NCBI RefSeq assembly: GCF_037622515.1
Contig: NZ_JBBJCN010000002.1
Coordinates: forward strand, 124,001 to 188,000
Source of the DNA: Paradesertivirga superstes
GTDB lineage: Bacteria > Bacteroidota > Bacteroidia > Sphingobacteriales > Sphingobacteriaceae
Reading direction: 5' to 3'
DNA: 64,000 nt
The notes below the pieces were generated by a model that did not search any database, had not been told where the DNA came from, and saw only the letters and a list, made by a program, of their open reading frames with translations. Positions 41,860-51,838 of the stretch are shown piece by piece. A program made the position numbers and the translations under genes. Every line of letters begins with the position of its first letter. The first letter of the stretch is position 1.

Positions 41860-43545
41860 TCAGTAAGCCCACCGGGGATCACCAATTGTATTCCCACTTG
41901 AGCTCGCCTTGAGCAAAGGGCTATCGGGGGGTAAATTCCCCAAACTGAAACTATTTGTAACCGCGGTCCAGCCTAAATCGATCTCATAGTTACCACTCTG
42001 GCTGAGCCCCGTTAAAACTAATTTCGAAGTTGATGTAGATGAACTATTTAGCTTGAAATAGTTATTGTTGGTAAAAGCAAGTGTGCTATTTGTATTTGTC
42101 GACCTAAAAGCTGTGCCGTTAATGGACTGGCCTGACAGCGGAGAATTAGCAAAGATGCTGTTCTTGATATTTGCCACAACTCTGTTATTAGTTACGTCAT
42201 ACAAAAGGTATTTTCCTTGAGAGCCAATGTTATTAAAGGTTGACTGATCAATAGTAATAGCCGGTATAGCAGTCCCGGTTAGCGTTGTACTCATATTGAT
42301 CAGTCCATCACCAAGGTTGTAAAATGTCGATTTACTGATGTTTATATTTAGCACTTGAAGTTTCTCAAGACTAAACATATAGTAAGTATCCGATCCCGAT
42401 GGATTGACATCATATATTAAACAGTTGCTGATGTTTATAGCTGGTATAATGTGACTATTTGCGGCAGTGCCATAATTACCTCTGATTATAGCTCTTGTAA
42501 AATTGTGTACATGACAATTTTCCAGTCTTATGTTTCCAAAAGTTGCTGCGTTGCCATCTCCACCAGTTCCTTTTAGCTGAATAAACGTGCCTCCTTTCGA
42601 TGTACCAGAGTAGTTTCCATCCACATCAAGTCCCAGCAAGGTGACGGCAGCACTGTCTCCTACAAGATTAAGCTCACGGATTTTCACTTTTGTATTAAGG
42701 GGATTATTTGATGTAGATCTGAGTGTTATTCTTTTACTTGAAAGATTAAAAATAGAGCTTAATACATATGTCCCAGGCTCCAATCCAATCACATCACCAT
42801 TGGCGGCAGATGTTATCGCAGCGGCTAAGTCTGCACCATTAGTAAGCGTGCTGGTATAGGTCGGTGCTGTAGGCGTTGCTAAAGCCGCGAGCCCCTTACT
42901 TTTTGTGCCGGCCATCAACTGAATTGAATATTTCGTACCCGGCGTTAATCCGCTAATTACTTTTTCTCCGGCCTGAGCCTCGGAGGCGGAGACAGGAACG
43001 GAAATAAATTGTGGATCGTTTTCCTTCGTTAAAAGAACTTTATCAATTCCGGATGTACTGGAATTTGTATACCAATGCAAGATGACCGAAGTTGAATTGA
43101 CTTCAAAATCTCGAATCAATTTGAGGTACTGCTGGCCCCCTAGCCTAAAAGAAGAAGGTGAATTTACCCAGCGGGAGGCTTCAGAACCGAAGTATGGCTC
43201 GACTCTTAGTCTTGCGTAATACTTCTTATTCACGGCAAGTGTCGGATCCAATACTTTTATTCCCAATGTATCTGTTAATTGGGCATATTCAACAGTTTGA
43301 AAAGTAGAGTCTCCGGATATTTCCACCTTGTACGTATATCTCCTTCCACTGGCCAAAGTTCCAAGATTCCAGGTAAAAACAGCGGTATCCTGAGCGGTCC
43401 GCACTCTGAAATCCCGAGGCACAAACGCTCGATTGGTTGTTGGATCTTCAACATATCCATCAAAACTCTTGGTGCACGCTGCCACGACGCTGAAAAATAT
43501 CAGAAATGCTGCAGCTATAATTATGTTATGAATATTTTTTTTCAT
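41860..43545 (-). CDS. Surface lipoprotein with beta-helix (DUF4957/DUF5123-like)
   Basis: A 561-aa lipoprotein (lipobox VVAACTKS) encoded right after susD. Residues ~40-230 contain two fibronectin type III-like domains (VFTWNLGTLASGRRYTYKVE, then SVILHWYTNSST and GLTPGTKYSIQLM). Residues ~235-561 form a right-handed beta-helix of the pectate-lyase fold (ANGDVIGLEPGTYVL, then FGNIRLENCHVHNFTRAII). Such proteins, usually annotated DUF4957/DUF5123, accompany pectin SusC/SusD pairs and probably bind substrate at the cell surface; catalysis is not evident. Confidence 0.78.
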   Translation of the reverse strand: MKKNIHNIIIAAAFLIFFSVVAACTKSFDGYVEDPTTNRAFVPRDFRVRTAQDTAVFTWNLGTLASGRRYTYKVEISGDSTFQTVEYAQLTDTLGIKVLDPTLAVNKKYYARLRVEPYFGSEASRWVNSPSSFRLGGQQYLKLIRDFEVNSTSVILHWYTNSSTSGIDKVLLTKENDPQFISVPVSASEAQAGEKVISGLTPGTKYSIQLMAGTKSKGLAALATPTAPTYTSTLTNGADLAAAITSAANGDVIGLEPGTYVLSSIFNLSSKRITLRSTSNNPLNTKVKIRELNLVGDSAAVTLLGLDVDGNYSGTSKGGTFIQLKGTGGDGNAATFGNIRLENCHVHNFTRAIIRGNYGTAANSHIIPAINISNCLIYDVNPSGSDTYYMFSLEKLQVLNINISKSTFYNLGDGLINMSTTLTGTAIPAITIDQSTFNNIGSQGKYLLYDVTNNRVVANIKNSIFANSPLSGQSINGTAFRSTNTNSTLAFTNNNYFKLNSSSTSTSKLVLTGLSQSGNYEIDLGWTAVTNSFSLGNLPPDSPLLKASSSGNTIGDPRWAY

Positions 43546-43574
43546 GTTATTTGCTTATAATAAATGCAGGTATA

Positions 43575-45455
43575 TTACTGCCACCCGAAATTCTGTGTTA
43601 TGCCGCCTCTATTTTCAGTTATCACCCGGTCTGGATAAGGGAGTAATTCCTTTTTGTTAGGTTCAAACTTCAGCATGTAGCCAGTGTTAGAGTCGCTGTA
43701 TATCGACGGATTGGTCAACACCCCATTACTCCAGATACCAAGTTCACGTCGCCACCAAACACTCGAATAAGCTCCACCGGGGTTAACGGTATTTCTTGTA
43801 TAAAAGACCGTTTCTGGTGTACCTCCATACAAATCCAAGCTTGCAACCTCTTCCGAACTCTTTCCATTTCTAAATGCCGCGGGCTTAAAGTAAATGAACT
43901 CCGAAAGATTTGCATACGAATTATTTTCAGTTGGGGCATTTAATGCTATTTTTAAAATATTAGCCCTTACTTCCTGAATCTTCGTCCCAAGTAAATTCCA
44001 TCGTATAAGGTCATATTTTCTGATACCTTCGCCGCCAAACTCAAGAAGTCTTTCCTTTACAATAGCATTAAAAAACGCTGCCTTCCCCGCAGGTGGCGAC
44101 GGTATGGGATTTGAACCAAACGCTCTTCTTTGCACTTGCTCTAAAGCGGCTAATGGTGTTAATGCTCCGGAGAAATCCTGCAATTCGTTCGCGGCTTCTG
44201 CAAACATTAGTAATACATCTGCATAACGTACAATAGGCCAGTTAACACCGAACTGTAAGCTTGGCGAAGTTTTATCAAACTGGGTCCACGATTTCCTGAA
44301 CTTAGCACAGGTAAGATTTATCAAACTTACCGGGCGCTTCATGGCCCCATCTCTCACCTCATAAAATCCAAGTGTTACATCTCGCCTTGAGTCATTTACA
44401 CCGGAGAACTCATATACATAAGTAGGAACTGCTTTTGCACCGCCTCCACCTTGTCCCCAAGGATCTGCAGTATTAGTAAACTGCAAACCATATGTTCTCG
44501 CCAGATCACTATCATTTATAGCACCCCACATTGCGATTTCAAACATTATCTCATTAGCGTCATTGTCGAAGCGAGCTGTTCCGGAATGGAGTGATTTAAA
44601 TACATTCTCATATACGGGATTTAAGTTGTGCTGCTTTGATTTAATGATGTCGTTACATTCATCAAAAGCAATACGATAGTATTTTTCATAATCCGGTTTC
44701 CTCTCCATTACCTTTGTATCTGTTCTGAGAGAATAACCTCCTCTGTGTAAGGCAATCCTGGCACGCAAAGCCTTTATTGCAGCCTTTGTCAATCGATAAG
44801 TCTTATATTCGGGCACTTCCGCTCTCCAGCCTACAAGGTCAGATGCTAATTTTAAATCATCGAGAATTCGATCATATGTACTGTCTCGATTCGCATGAGT
44901 AGTAAATTGTGATTCTAAATCCGCAGAAGGAATGAAGGAAGCCGGAACATCGCCCCAATTTCTTATAAGCTCGAGATAAAATAAAGCACGAAGGGCCAGA
45001 GCTTCACCGTAATAGCGTTTCATCTTTAACTTCACGTCAGCAGCTCCTTTTTGATACAAATCGGAACTTGGAATGTACTTGCATGCAAGATTCGCACGCT
45101 CTATACCTTCGTAAAGCTGAGAGAATGTATTGAGGAGGTTTTGATTAGTTGGCGATTCACCGTAAGTGGAGATAGCGCCTTGTCCGCTTACGTCATAGTT
45201 AGCACTACCTCTTATCCAAAAATCGTCAGCGCCATTGGGGAAGCTTATTGAAAGGTTATTTCCATAAACTCTGCTCCCCGCGGCCTTGTTATATATGCCT
45301 AGTATTGCTGTGTTTGTATATTCTGCACTACTATAAACCTGCTCTACGTTCAATCGCGAAGGGGATTGGTAATCCAAATAATCCTTGCATGAACTGAGAT
45401 TTATCAATATTCCTATTGAGCCAATAATTATATATTTTGAAATGATCTTCTTCAT
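43575..45455 (-). CDS. SusD/RagB-family glycan-binding lipoprotein
   Basis: A 626-aa surface lipoprotein (lipobox LINLSSCKDY). The SusD fold is indicated by an N-terminal TPR-like helical region (YTNTAILGIYNKAAG, then GEALALRALFYLELIRNWGD) and the C-terminal NWPIVRYADVLLMFAEAANE and ERLLEFGGEGIRKYDLIRWN motifs. It captures oligosaccharides and hands them to SusC. It starts 12 bp after the susC stop and is therefore cotranscribed with it. Confidence 0.93.
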   Translation of the reverse strand: MKKIISKYIIIGSIGILINLSSCKDYLDYQSPSRLNVEQVYSSAEYTNTAILGIYNKAAGSRVYGNNLSISFPNGADDFWIRGSANYDVSGQGAISTYGESPTNQNLLNTFSQLYEGIERANLACKYIPSSDLYQKGAADVKLKMKRYYGEALALRALFYLELIRNWGDVPASFIPSADLESQFTTHANRDSTYDRILDDLKLASDLVGWRAEVPEYKTYRLTKAAIKALRARIALHRGGYSLRTDTKVMERKPDYEKYYRIAFDECNDIIKSKQHNLNPVYENVFKSLHSGTARFDNDANEIMFEIAMWGAINDSDLARTYGLQFTNTADPWGQGGGGAKAVPTYVYEFSGVNDSRRDVTLGFYEVRDGAMKRPVSLINLTCAKFRKSWTQFDKTSPSLQFGVNWPIVRYADVLLMFAEAANELQDFSGALTPLAALEQVQRRAFGSNPIPSPPAGKAAFFNAIVKERLLEFGGEGIRKYDLIRWNLLGTKIQEVRANILKIALNAPTENNSYANLSEFIYFKPAAFRNGKSSEEVASLDLYGGTPETVFYTRNTVNPGGAYSSVWWRRELGIWSNGVLTNPSIYSDSNTGYMLKFEPNKKELLPYPDRVITENRGGITQNFGWQ

Positions 45456-45467
45456 TTTGATATCAAT

Positions 45468-48400
45468 TTAGAATGTAACATTAAGTCCGGCAAGCATATA
45501 GCGGTTGCGTGGATAAGCATTATAATCAACCCCGGGAGTGAGCGGACTAAAGCGCGTGTTTGCTTCAGGATCGAAGCCTTTATACCGTGTGAACGTACGT
45601 AGATTGTTTACCGTAGCGTACATCCTGAATTTTGAAATCACTTTGGTTCGGGAAATCAACTTTTCAGGCAAAGTGTACCCTAACGTCAGATTGGTAATTC
45701 TCAAGAAAGATGCGTCTTCAATTGCGTCTGAAAGCGGTACAGGATTTCCATACGTGATACCATACGTTTTTGTATCAACGTTTGCAGCTTGCATGTCCTC
45801 CCACTTTGTGATAACTACACCCTTCTGATCAAAGTATGTCCATCTATCTTTCGTATCTGCATGAAAGTTGTTTCCATTAACCTGGACAGCAGATCGGAAT
45901 ATAGACTTATTAGCATTGTACGTTTTATTTCCATAAGAGAAGTTCATAAATAAGCTCATATCAAAGCTTCTGAAATTTAATTGATGGTTCCAGCCGCCAA
46001 AGAATTTTGGTTGCGCTTTCCCTATGACGGTCCTATCATCAACGGTTATGTTCCCATCACCATTTAAATCTTTTAATTTCAACACTCCGGGAAAAATACC
46101 CTGGTTCAATGCAGCGTTGCTACCGGCGTTAGGAACTCCGGGTTTAAGACGCCATGTACGTCTCCCTGCGGCAAGTTCAGATTCGTAAAATGTTCTGTCA
46201 AAATCATCCAATGTGTATAAGCCATCCGCGACAAAGCCATAATACAAGCCGACCGGTTGCCCTACTTGAACCCAGAAGTCGTTTCCAGATATACTTGGTG
46301 TTCCGGAAGCCAGTCCGTAGCCATAAGTGGTGGAATTTCCCTGATTTAATTTTAAAACAATGTTCTTGTTGAATGATATGTTGAATGAGGTATTGTAATT
46401 TAGGTGCCTTGTTTTAAACAATTGAGAGTTTAGCTGAAGTTCCACTCCCCTGTTTCGGGTAGAGCCTATATTCTGAGTTTGCGATGTGTAACCTATTTGC
46501 TGCGGTACATTTGTATTTAACAACAGATCGTTCGCTGTATTAGAGTACAAATCTACGGAGGCAGTTAAACGATTACCGAACAGGTCCATATCTAATCCAA
46601 GGTTTCTTGAGACGATTGTTTCCCATTTTAATCCTGGATTTTCCAGAGCTGTCGGATACAAGCCCGCGGTTTGGGAGTTGTCACTATCAGCATATCCGCC
46701 AGCCGACGAGCTGGTAGCATAAATTGTTGCGTACAACCGGTCACTATTTATTCTGTTGTTACCAGCAGTACCGTAGCTTGCTCTGAACTTAACGTTACCC
46801 ACCCATTTTAAACCTAAGTCTTTAAAAAATGGCTCTTCTGATAATCTCCACGCTGCCTGGGCAGAAGGAAAGGTTCCCCATCGATTTTCGGGACCAAACT
46901 TAGAAGACCCATCATGTCTTAAAGATAAGTTCAAATTATACCTCTCTTTAAAAGAGTACATAGTTCGGCCGAAGAAAGAAAACAACCGCTCACTCTGCAC
47001 GTTGTTTACAGGCATGTTTTGTACAAATCCAGGTGGGGCATTCGCTGCCTGCACATTTCCAAATGCTTCTTCCCAGGTAACATTAGAGGGAAAAAAACGA
47101 ATATTTTGCGAGTAACTATCGCTATTTACATGATTAATTTCCTGCCCAAGCAAGGCTTCAATCTTATGATCTTTTAGAAACGAGCCCCGGTAGTTTAGTG
47201 TATTGGTGTTTGTGATTCCAACACTTCTCGAAGAACTTAAGTCAATAAATGGCTGATCTTTGTAGGTGCCGAATCTCGAAAAATTAGAGACTTCATACTG
47301 CACAACCCCTCTAAATGCATCATTTTTACTATCACCATTACGGTAACCTATGTTTGATCTGAATGTCCACTGGGGTCCGATATTAACATTAAGGTAACCA
47401 CTTGTGATCAGATCTCTGTTTCTGTTTAGACGCTGATCTCGGAGAGCCGCAGTAACAGGCGTACTTAAGTCGATTCGATCTTCAAAAAATGCATCATCAC
47501 TGCGAGTTTGAGCATTACTAACTCCTTCAAAGGGTTGAAACCTTGCAGAATTTTGCAGTCCGGCGTTCGAACCGCTTGTTGATGTCCCACTACCAGTCAC
47601 AAGTTGATCACTATAACGAACGTTTACTCCGACCTTGAATCTTTTCGAAATTTCATTGTCAAATCTGAAAGTGGCAAATGTCCTTCCAAGGTTAGAACCA
47701 AGCATTATTCCATCTTCATCAGTCCGATTAACACTAAAGTTAAAAGTGCTCGACCTGGTACCGCCCATTACTGTTAAGATCTGAGTATTAGAGAATGCCT
47801 TTCTGCCAAAGACTCTCTCCTGCCAATTTACACTCGGAAAACTTTTATAAATCTCAAAATCCTCTACATTGCCATATCTCCTTCTAAAACCGTTTACCGT
47901 AGCAGTATCTGTAATTAGCCCACCACCAAAATGGATCATGTTCATATCATATTGAGCTTTTACGTAATCATAAGGACTCAGCATGTCAATATAATTTGTG
48001 ATATTTCTTACGCCTGCGTAAGTATCGAAACTTACTAATGTTTTTCCGGCCTTACCTGTTTTGGTAGTTATAATCACGACCCCATTTGCACCTCGAGCAC
48101 CATAGATGGCTGTTGATGCAACGTCCTTGAGCACGTCAATCGCTGCGATTTCGCTTGGTGAGATTATAGAAAGAGCTCTTTCGAGAGGAACCCCATCTAC
48201 AATGTAAAGCGGTGAGTTATCTTGCGTAATGGAAGTTCCGCCTCTGACTAATATCTTTATGTCTGCCCCAGGTGCTCCTTCTGTAGCAGCAACAGAAACA
48301 CCTGCAAGCTTCCCCGCTAAGGCTTCCGCTGCTGAAGACACTGGAAAGTCTGCAATATCCTTAGCACGCACTGACGATACAGAACCAGCCATACGCTCGC

Positions 48401-48851
48401 GGGTAACTGTACCGTATCCAACGTTGACTATTACTTCATTTAGAAGTCGGGCGTCCTCAGCTAGTGCAACATCAATTACCAACCTATTATCCACTTTCGC
48501 TTCCTTTGATGCAAAGCCGATAAAGGAAAATTCAAGAACGGAATTACCATCCGGAACCCGGATGCTATACTTACCATTTGTAGCGGTAACGACTGCGATA
48601 TTCGATCCCTTAACCCTTACCGTTACGCCTGGGAGCGGATCTCCATTATCGTCTTTAACGGTTCCGGTTATCGTCACAGGATCAACCTTTAAGTGCCTGG
48701 AAATTTTTAAATTGGGCAATGCCGACGTTGACATTGGAAGTGCAAAAATTGTCATAACCAGTATGACCGTTGCACAAGTTGAGGCTTTTGATAAGTTCTG
48801 TGGAAGACGCGCAATATTCATGCGATCTTTCCAATAAGTAAAATGAAACAT
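45468..48851 (-). CDS. SusC/RagA-family TonB-dependent outer-membrane transporter
   Basis: A 1127-aa transporter; an alternative start at 48821 (MNIARLPQ) fits the signal peptide slightly better. After the signal comes a CarboxypepD_reg-like domain (VTITGTVKDDNGDPLPGVTV), then the TonB plug (ILVRGGTSITQDNSPLYIVD, ending YGARGANGVVIITTKTG), then a 22-strand-type barrel ending in an aromatic residue (MLAGLNVTF). It imports the glycan fragments bound by SusD. It is the first gene of a susC-susD-lipoprotein operon; from the neighbours the substrate should be pectin-derived. Confidence 0.94.
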   Translation of the reverse strand: MFHFTYWKDRMNIARLPQNLSKASTCATVILVMTIFALPMSTSALPNLKISRHLKVDPVTITGTVKDDNGDPLPGVTVRVKGSNIAVVTATNGKYSIRVPDGNSVLEFSFIGFASKEAKVDNRLVIDVALAEDARLLNEVIVNVGYGTVTRERMAGSVSSVRAKDIADFPVSSAAEALAGKLAGVSVAATEGAPGADIKILVRGGTSITQDNSPLYIVDGVPLERALSIISPSEIAAIDVLKDVASTAIYGARGANGVVIITTKTGKAGKTLVSFDTYAGVRNITNYIDMLSPYDYVKAQYDMNMIHFGGGLITDTATVNGFRRRYGNVEDFEIYKSFPSVNWQERVFGRKAFSNTQILTVMGGTRSSTFNFSVNRTDEDGIMLGSNLGRTFATFRFDNEISKRFKVGVNVRYSDQLVTGSGTSTSGSNAGLQNSARFQPFEGVSNAQTRSDDAFFEDRIDLSTPVTAALRDQRLNRNRDLITSGYLNVNIGPQWTFRSNIGYRNGDSKNDAFRGVVQYEVSNFSRFGTYKDQPFIDLSSSRSVGITNTNTLNYRGSFLKDHKIEALLGQEINHVNSDSYSQNIRFFPSNVTWEEAFGNVQAANAPPGFVQNMPVNNVQSERLFSFFGRTMYSFKERYNLNLSLRHDGSSKFGPENRWGTFPSAQAAWRLSEEPFFKDLGLKWVGNVKFRASYGTAGNNRINSDRLYATIYATSSSAGGYADSDNSQTAGLYPTALENPGLKWETIVSRNLGLDMDLFGNRLTASVDLYSNTANDLLLNTNVPQQIGYTSQTQNIGSTRNRGVELQLNSQLFKTRHLNYNTSFNISFNKNIVLKLNQGNSTTYGYGLASGTPSISGNDFWVQVGQPVGLYYGFVADGLYTLDDFDRTFYESELAAGRRTWRLKPGVPNAGSNAALNQGIFPGVLKLKDLNGDGNITVDDRTVIGKAQPKFFGGWNHQLNFRSFDMSLFMNFSYGNKTYNANKSIFRSAVQVNGNNFHADTKDRWTYFDQKGVVITKWEDMQAANVDTKTYGITYGNPVPLSDAIEDASFLRITNLTLGYTLPEKLISRTKVISKFRMYATVNNLRTFTRYKGFDPEANTRFSPLTPGVDYNAYPRNRYMLAGLNVTF

Positions 48852-49436
48852 GCTTAACGTGATTATAATTTGGTTATTATTTATTTATAGGGGCTCAGAT
48901 TAGCGATGAGCATTATTTAGGAATATTCAAATCATATGCTCTCCTTTCTGGATTTTTACTTAATGGTTAGTAATTATGGTTTATAGGCTTAAAGACAGTA
49001 TCGATTTCTCTGTAAGCATAAAACAAACCTAGTCGGTTAAGCAATAATTGAGGTACAAATATTGAGCAAAAAGGTAAAAAGATTAGTCAAATTTAAAACC
49101 TAAGTATCTGATTATAAATACTTTAATATCAAACATAACTTAAACAAGTTCTCCTGACAATGGTTACTAACAGTTTCAAATCCGTTAGATATTGAGCTAT
49201 TTCCACTTAAAATACACGTGCAAGTAATGTATGATTGCCTTGATCGTTCTCACCAACATATATCCTTTTTAGTGGCTAATAATAAAACAGATTTATCTGC
49301 TAGGAAAGGATATATTAAGAGGAGTTAAGCATTAGGAATATTGGAGGATAAATTACGACAAACAATGAATCTGAACTCTGTTTTTAGAGACAATCAATTC
49401 AGTCTGGGGTGTAAAAAGCCCATTATTTCAAGCCCT
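48852..49436. other. Promoter region of the SusC/SusD operon
   Basis: A 585-bp stretch without genes. A minus-strand TAAATTTG (49088-49095) matches the TAnnTTTG -7 consensus but is ~240 bp from the susC start and lacks an evident -33 element. It should also contain the binding site of the HTCS regulator, which I cannot identify by eye. Confidence 0.35.
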
Positions 49437-49717
49437 TTATGGACGGTATAAATCCCATCTCCACCATCCAATCAGAACGGGGATTATTCTCAAGGCAATT
49501 CCGTGTCCTCCTTGAGAGAAAACATGCAGGCTTGACCGAAAATTTTTGTTCACTAGAGCTTCAAAATACCTCAGGCTATTTCTGGCATTAACTACATTAT
49601 CATCATACGCATGAAACAATAAAAGCCGAAGGGGTTGCTGCAGTAACATTAAGATGGGGAGAAAATCCAGCTATTAGTGAGTTCGAAGGGCATTCTTTTA
49701 ATAAATTTTTCTGACTC
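49437..49717 (-). pseudogene. Remnant of an alpha/beta-hydrolase (carbohydrate esterase-like)
   Basis: Two pieces in different frames form the C-terminal part of an Aes/acetylesterase-type hydrolase: SPHLNVTAATPSAFIV, then after a frameshift HAYDDNVVNARNSLRYFEAL with the catalytic-Asp region and SQGGHGIAL with the catalytic-His region. The N-terminal half with the nucleophile Ser is missing. It directly follows the GH43 remnant, suggesting a deletion joined two decaying genes. Confidence 0.72.
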
Positions 49718-50046
49718 ACTTTAATCCTTTTCCTTCGGCAACCATCACCGGGGCAGACCAGGGGCCGGCAGGATTTTTCGCTTTTACAACGTAAATTCCA
49801 AAATCAGGGTCGGGTAATAGATAAAAAACTCCCCATTGTGGAAACGTATAGATGGTGCCCAAACCCCTTCTCCAGTCTGCTTTTCATGAAGCGTTCAAAA
49901 GGTGGCTGAAATAACAAAGCATGACCAATAATTGACCAATTAACCAAATCTGTAGAATGGAGGATCGGTAGACCGGGAATATCTTCAAATGATGACGAAG
50001 TCAAATAATAATCGTTACCTACCCTGATAGCATCCGGATCTTTCAT
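49716..50046 (-). pseudogene. Remnant of a GH43 glycosidase
   Basis: The N-terminal ~55 residues read DPDAIRVGNDYYLTSSSFED and GLPILHSTDLVNWSIIGHAL, typical of GH43 beta-xylosidase/arabinofuranosidase-like enzymes. The match continues in a second frame (GEGVWAPSIRFHNGEF) and, after another shift, as PDPDFGIYVVKAKNPAGPW, and then stops. The signal peptide and the remaining ~350 residues are absent. At least two frameshifts plus truncation make it nonfunctional. It lies 9 bp downstream of the pectinesterase gene. Confidence 0.82.
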
Positions 50047-50055
50047 AAAGAGTAT

Positions 50056-51069
50056 TTATTGGCTGGCAATTTCTGGAAGCCAGATTTCTGTTTTACTAAA
50101 TATATTACGGAGTGTATACTTCTTAGCATCTCTACTTGAAAGTTGTTTTGACCATTTTACTCGCTTATCAGGTGCGGCCCCTTCTCCTCTGCTTTGATAC
50201 TCAGCATAAAAAGCGGTTTTTTCTTTATTGGGAAACATCTTGTCACCTGGCCATGGGTGCCAGCCCTCAGGGGTTATATGCGATCCCATATCTGTTTTAA
50301 TAAAGACTGTCTTTGCATAAGATCTCCATGGACGGCCGAGATAAACTTTTTTAGCCTCTGGTTCAGCTATTAATTTGCAATCAAAAAACACATACCCAAA
50401 CGTTTGAGACTGTCTTTGTGCTGATGCTGTAATAAAGGAGTTGGTAAGACTGCGAATTGTACAACTCTGGAAAACACAGGTTGCTTCACCAAAGATAAAA
50501 TCCGTAGTACCGGCAATCTCACAATTTTGGTAATACTGGCGGCTGTCTTCTGTAGCGGTATACAGCGTATCCTGATTTCCAAGGATGCGGCAGTTTTTAA
50601 CGACAATCCTGTCACCTTCCACATGAAGTGCAACCGCTTGCCCTACCCGTCCGGCGGTGTTCTCAATCGTCAAATTTTCCAGCACTACATCATTTGCCTG
50701 TACCAAAACTGTGTAAGAAGTGTAAGTTGAATACTTTTCCAAGGCAAGAATATCTTTCCCATTGGGAACAGGTTTTCCTGAATAATCATTCCCGGTGATG
50801 ATTGTAGACTCCGAACTCTCGCCGATTAAAGAGATATTCGTTTTCCAGGATGGAATAAACAGCTTCTCTTTGTATATTCCCTTCTTGATAAAGATTTTCA
50901 CACGTTGCTGTCCAAGATCACGCACCGAATTTACGGCCTCCTGAATCGACTTATAATTACCGCTTCCATCCAAAGCTACGGTGATAGAAAGTGGAAAAGT
51001 TTGTTGAGCTATTGAAGTGCCTATGGAGGCGACTAAAAGAATTATATTAAATAAAAATCTGGTCATCAT
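50056..51069 (-). CDS. Pectin methylesterase, carbohydrate esterase family 8
   Basis: A 337-aa exported beta-helix esterase that removes methyl groups from homogalacturonan. Signal peptide MMTRFLFNIILLVASIGTSIAQ. The family motifs are present: GSGNYKSIQEAV near the start, GNQDTLY (catalytic Asp ~165), DFIFGEA (second Asp ~188) and LGRPWRSYA (Arg ~244). The start codon overlaps the stop of the upstream CE12 gene (TAATG), so translation is coupled. Confidence 0.93.
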   Translation of the reverse strand: MMTRFLFNIILLVASIGTSIAQQTFPLSITVALDGSGNYKSIQEAVNSVRDLGQQRVKIFIKKGIYKEKLFIPSWKTNISLIGESSESTIITGNDYSGKPVPNGKDILALEKYSTYTSYTVLVQANDVVLENLTIENTAGRVGQAVALHVEGDRIVVKNCRILGNQDTLYTATEDSRQYYQNCEIAGTTDFIFGEATCVFQSCTIRSLTNSFITASAQRQSQTFGYVFFDCKLIAEPEAKKVYLGRPWRSYAKTVFIKTDMGSHITPEGWHPWPGDKMFPNKEKTAFYAEYQSRGEGAAPDKRVKWSKQLSSRDAKKYTLRNIFSKTEIWLPEIASQ

Positions 51070-51833
51070 TATTTTGTTTTCGGTTTTACCAACCTGTTTA
51101 TTAAATCTACGTTTGCCTTCTTCATTTCATCAAGCACAACTTCTGCAAGAAGCCTAGCCCCGTATTCGCTGAAATGGGTTCCATCATTAACCCCGTCGGG
51201 AAATTGAGGGTTTGATCCTGCTTCAGATATATTGAATAATGCTTTCGATCCATCTACTCCAAAAAAATCATACAACTCCCGGCTACGCTTATCGAGATCA
51301 ATCATCGGAACTTTATATTCCGCGGCAACTTCTTCAACAACTTTAGAGTATTCAATATGTGTTTTCATTGCCTTCCCTTCAGTGTTAAACTTCCTCCTTG
51401 ACACGGGTGTTACAAGAACCGGTTTAGATTGTTTAGCTCTGGACTCAGATATAAAACGAACAAGGTTTTTTCGATAATCTCCGGGCGAGGTATATCGTTC
51501 CCGGTATTGAGGTTCTTTGGCCTCATCATTATGGCCGAACTGTATAAAAACATAATCGCCCGGCTTTAATGCATCGGCAATGGGTTGCCAGCGATTTTCG
51601 CTGATAAAAGTTCGTGTGCTCCGGCCTCCCCTGGCATGATTTTCAACCTTTACTGTTTTATCAAAAAAAACAGCGAAGGGAGTTCCCCATCCGGTGACCG
51701 GAGCCTGTGAGACTGGTTGTGTACAAACTGTTGAATCTCCAATCAGGTAAACTGTAATTTCCTGCTCGGGTAACATAAATGAACAGAGTGTTAATATAAC
51801 TAGTGGCGCAAAGACTCTTTTTGAGATAAACAT
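51069..51833 (-). CDS. Rhamnogalacturonan acetylesterase-like SGNH hydrolase, CE12 (second of two)
   Basis: A 254-aa exported SGNH hydrolase. Signal peptide ending near LPEQE. The blocks are IGDSTVC with nucleophile Ser34, GGRSTRTF (Gly), FGHNDEA (Asn) and NDGTHFSEYGA with the Asp/His pair near 220. The CE12 family removes acetyl groups from rhamnogalacturonan I. It is a tandem paralogue of the gene 5 bp upstream, clearly diverged from it. Confidence 0.9.
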   Translation of the reverse strand: MFISKRVFAPLVILTLCSFMLPEQEITVYLIGDSTVCTQPVSQAPVTGWGTPFAVFFDKTVKVENHARGGRSTRTFISENRWQPIADALKPGDYVFIQFGHNDEAKEPQYRERYTSPGDYRKNLVRFISESRAKQSKPVLVTPVSRRKFNTEGKAMKTHIEYSKVVEEVAAEYKVPMIDLDKRSRELYDFFGVDGSKALFNISEAGSNPQFPDGVNDGTHFSEYGARLLAEVVLDEMKKANVDLINRLVKPKTK

Positions 51834-51838
51834 GGTTC

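Noticed and set aside
49804..50046. An intact 80-aa protein
   Set aside because: Its sequence is the N-terminus of GH43 and the family match continues in two other frames, so it is a frameshifted remnant.
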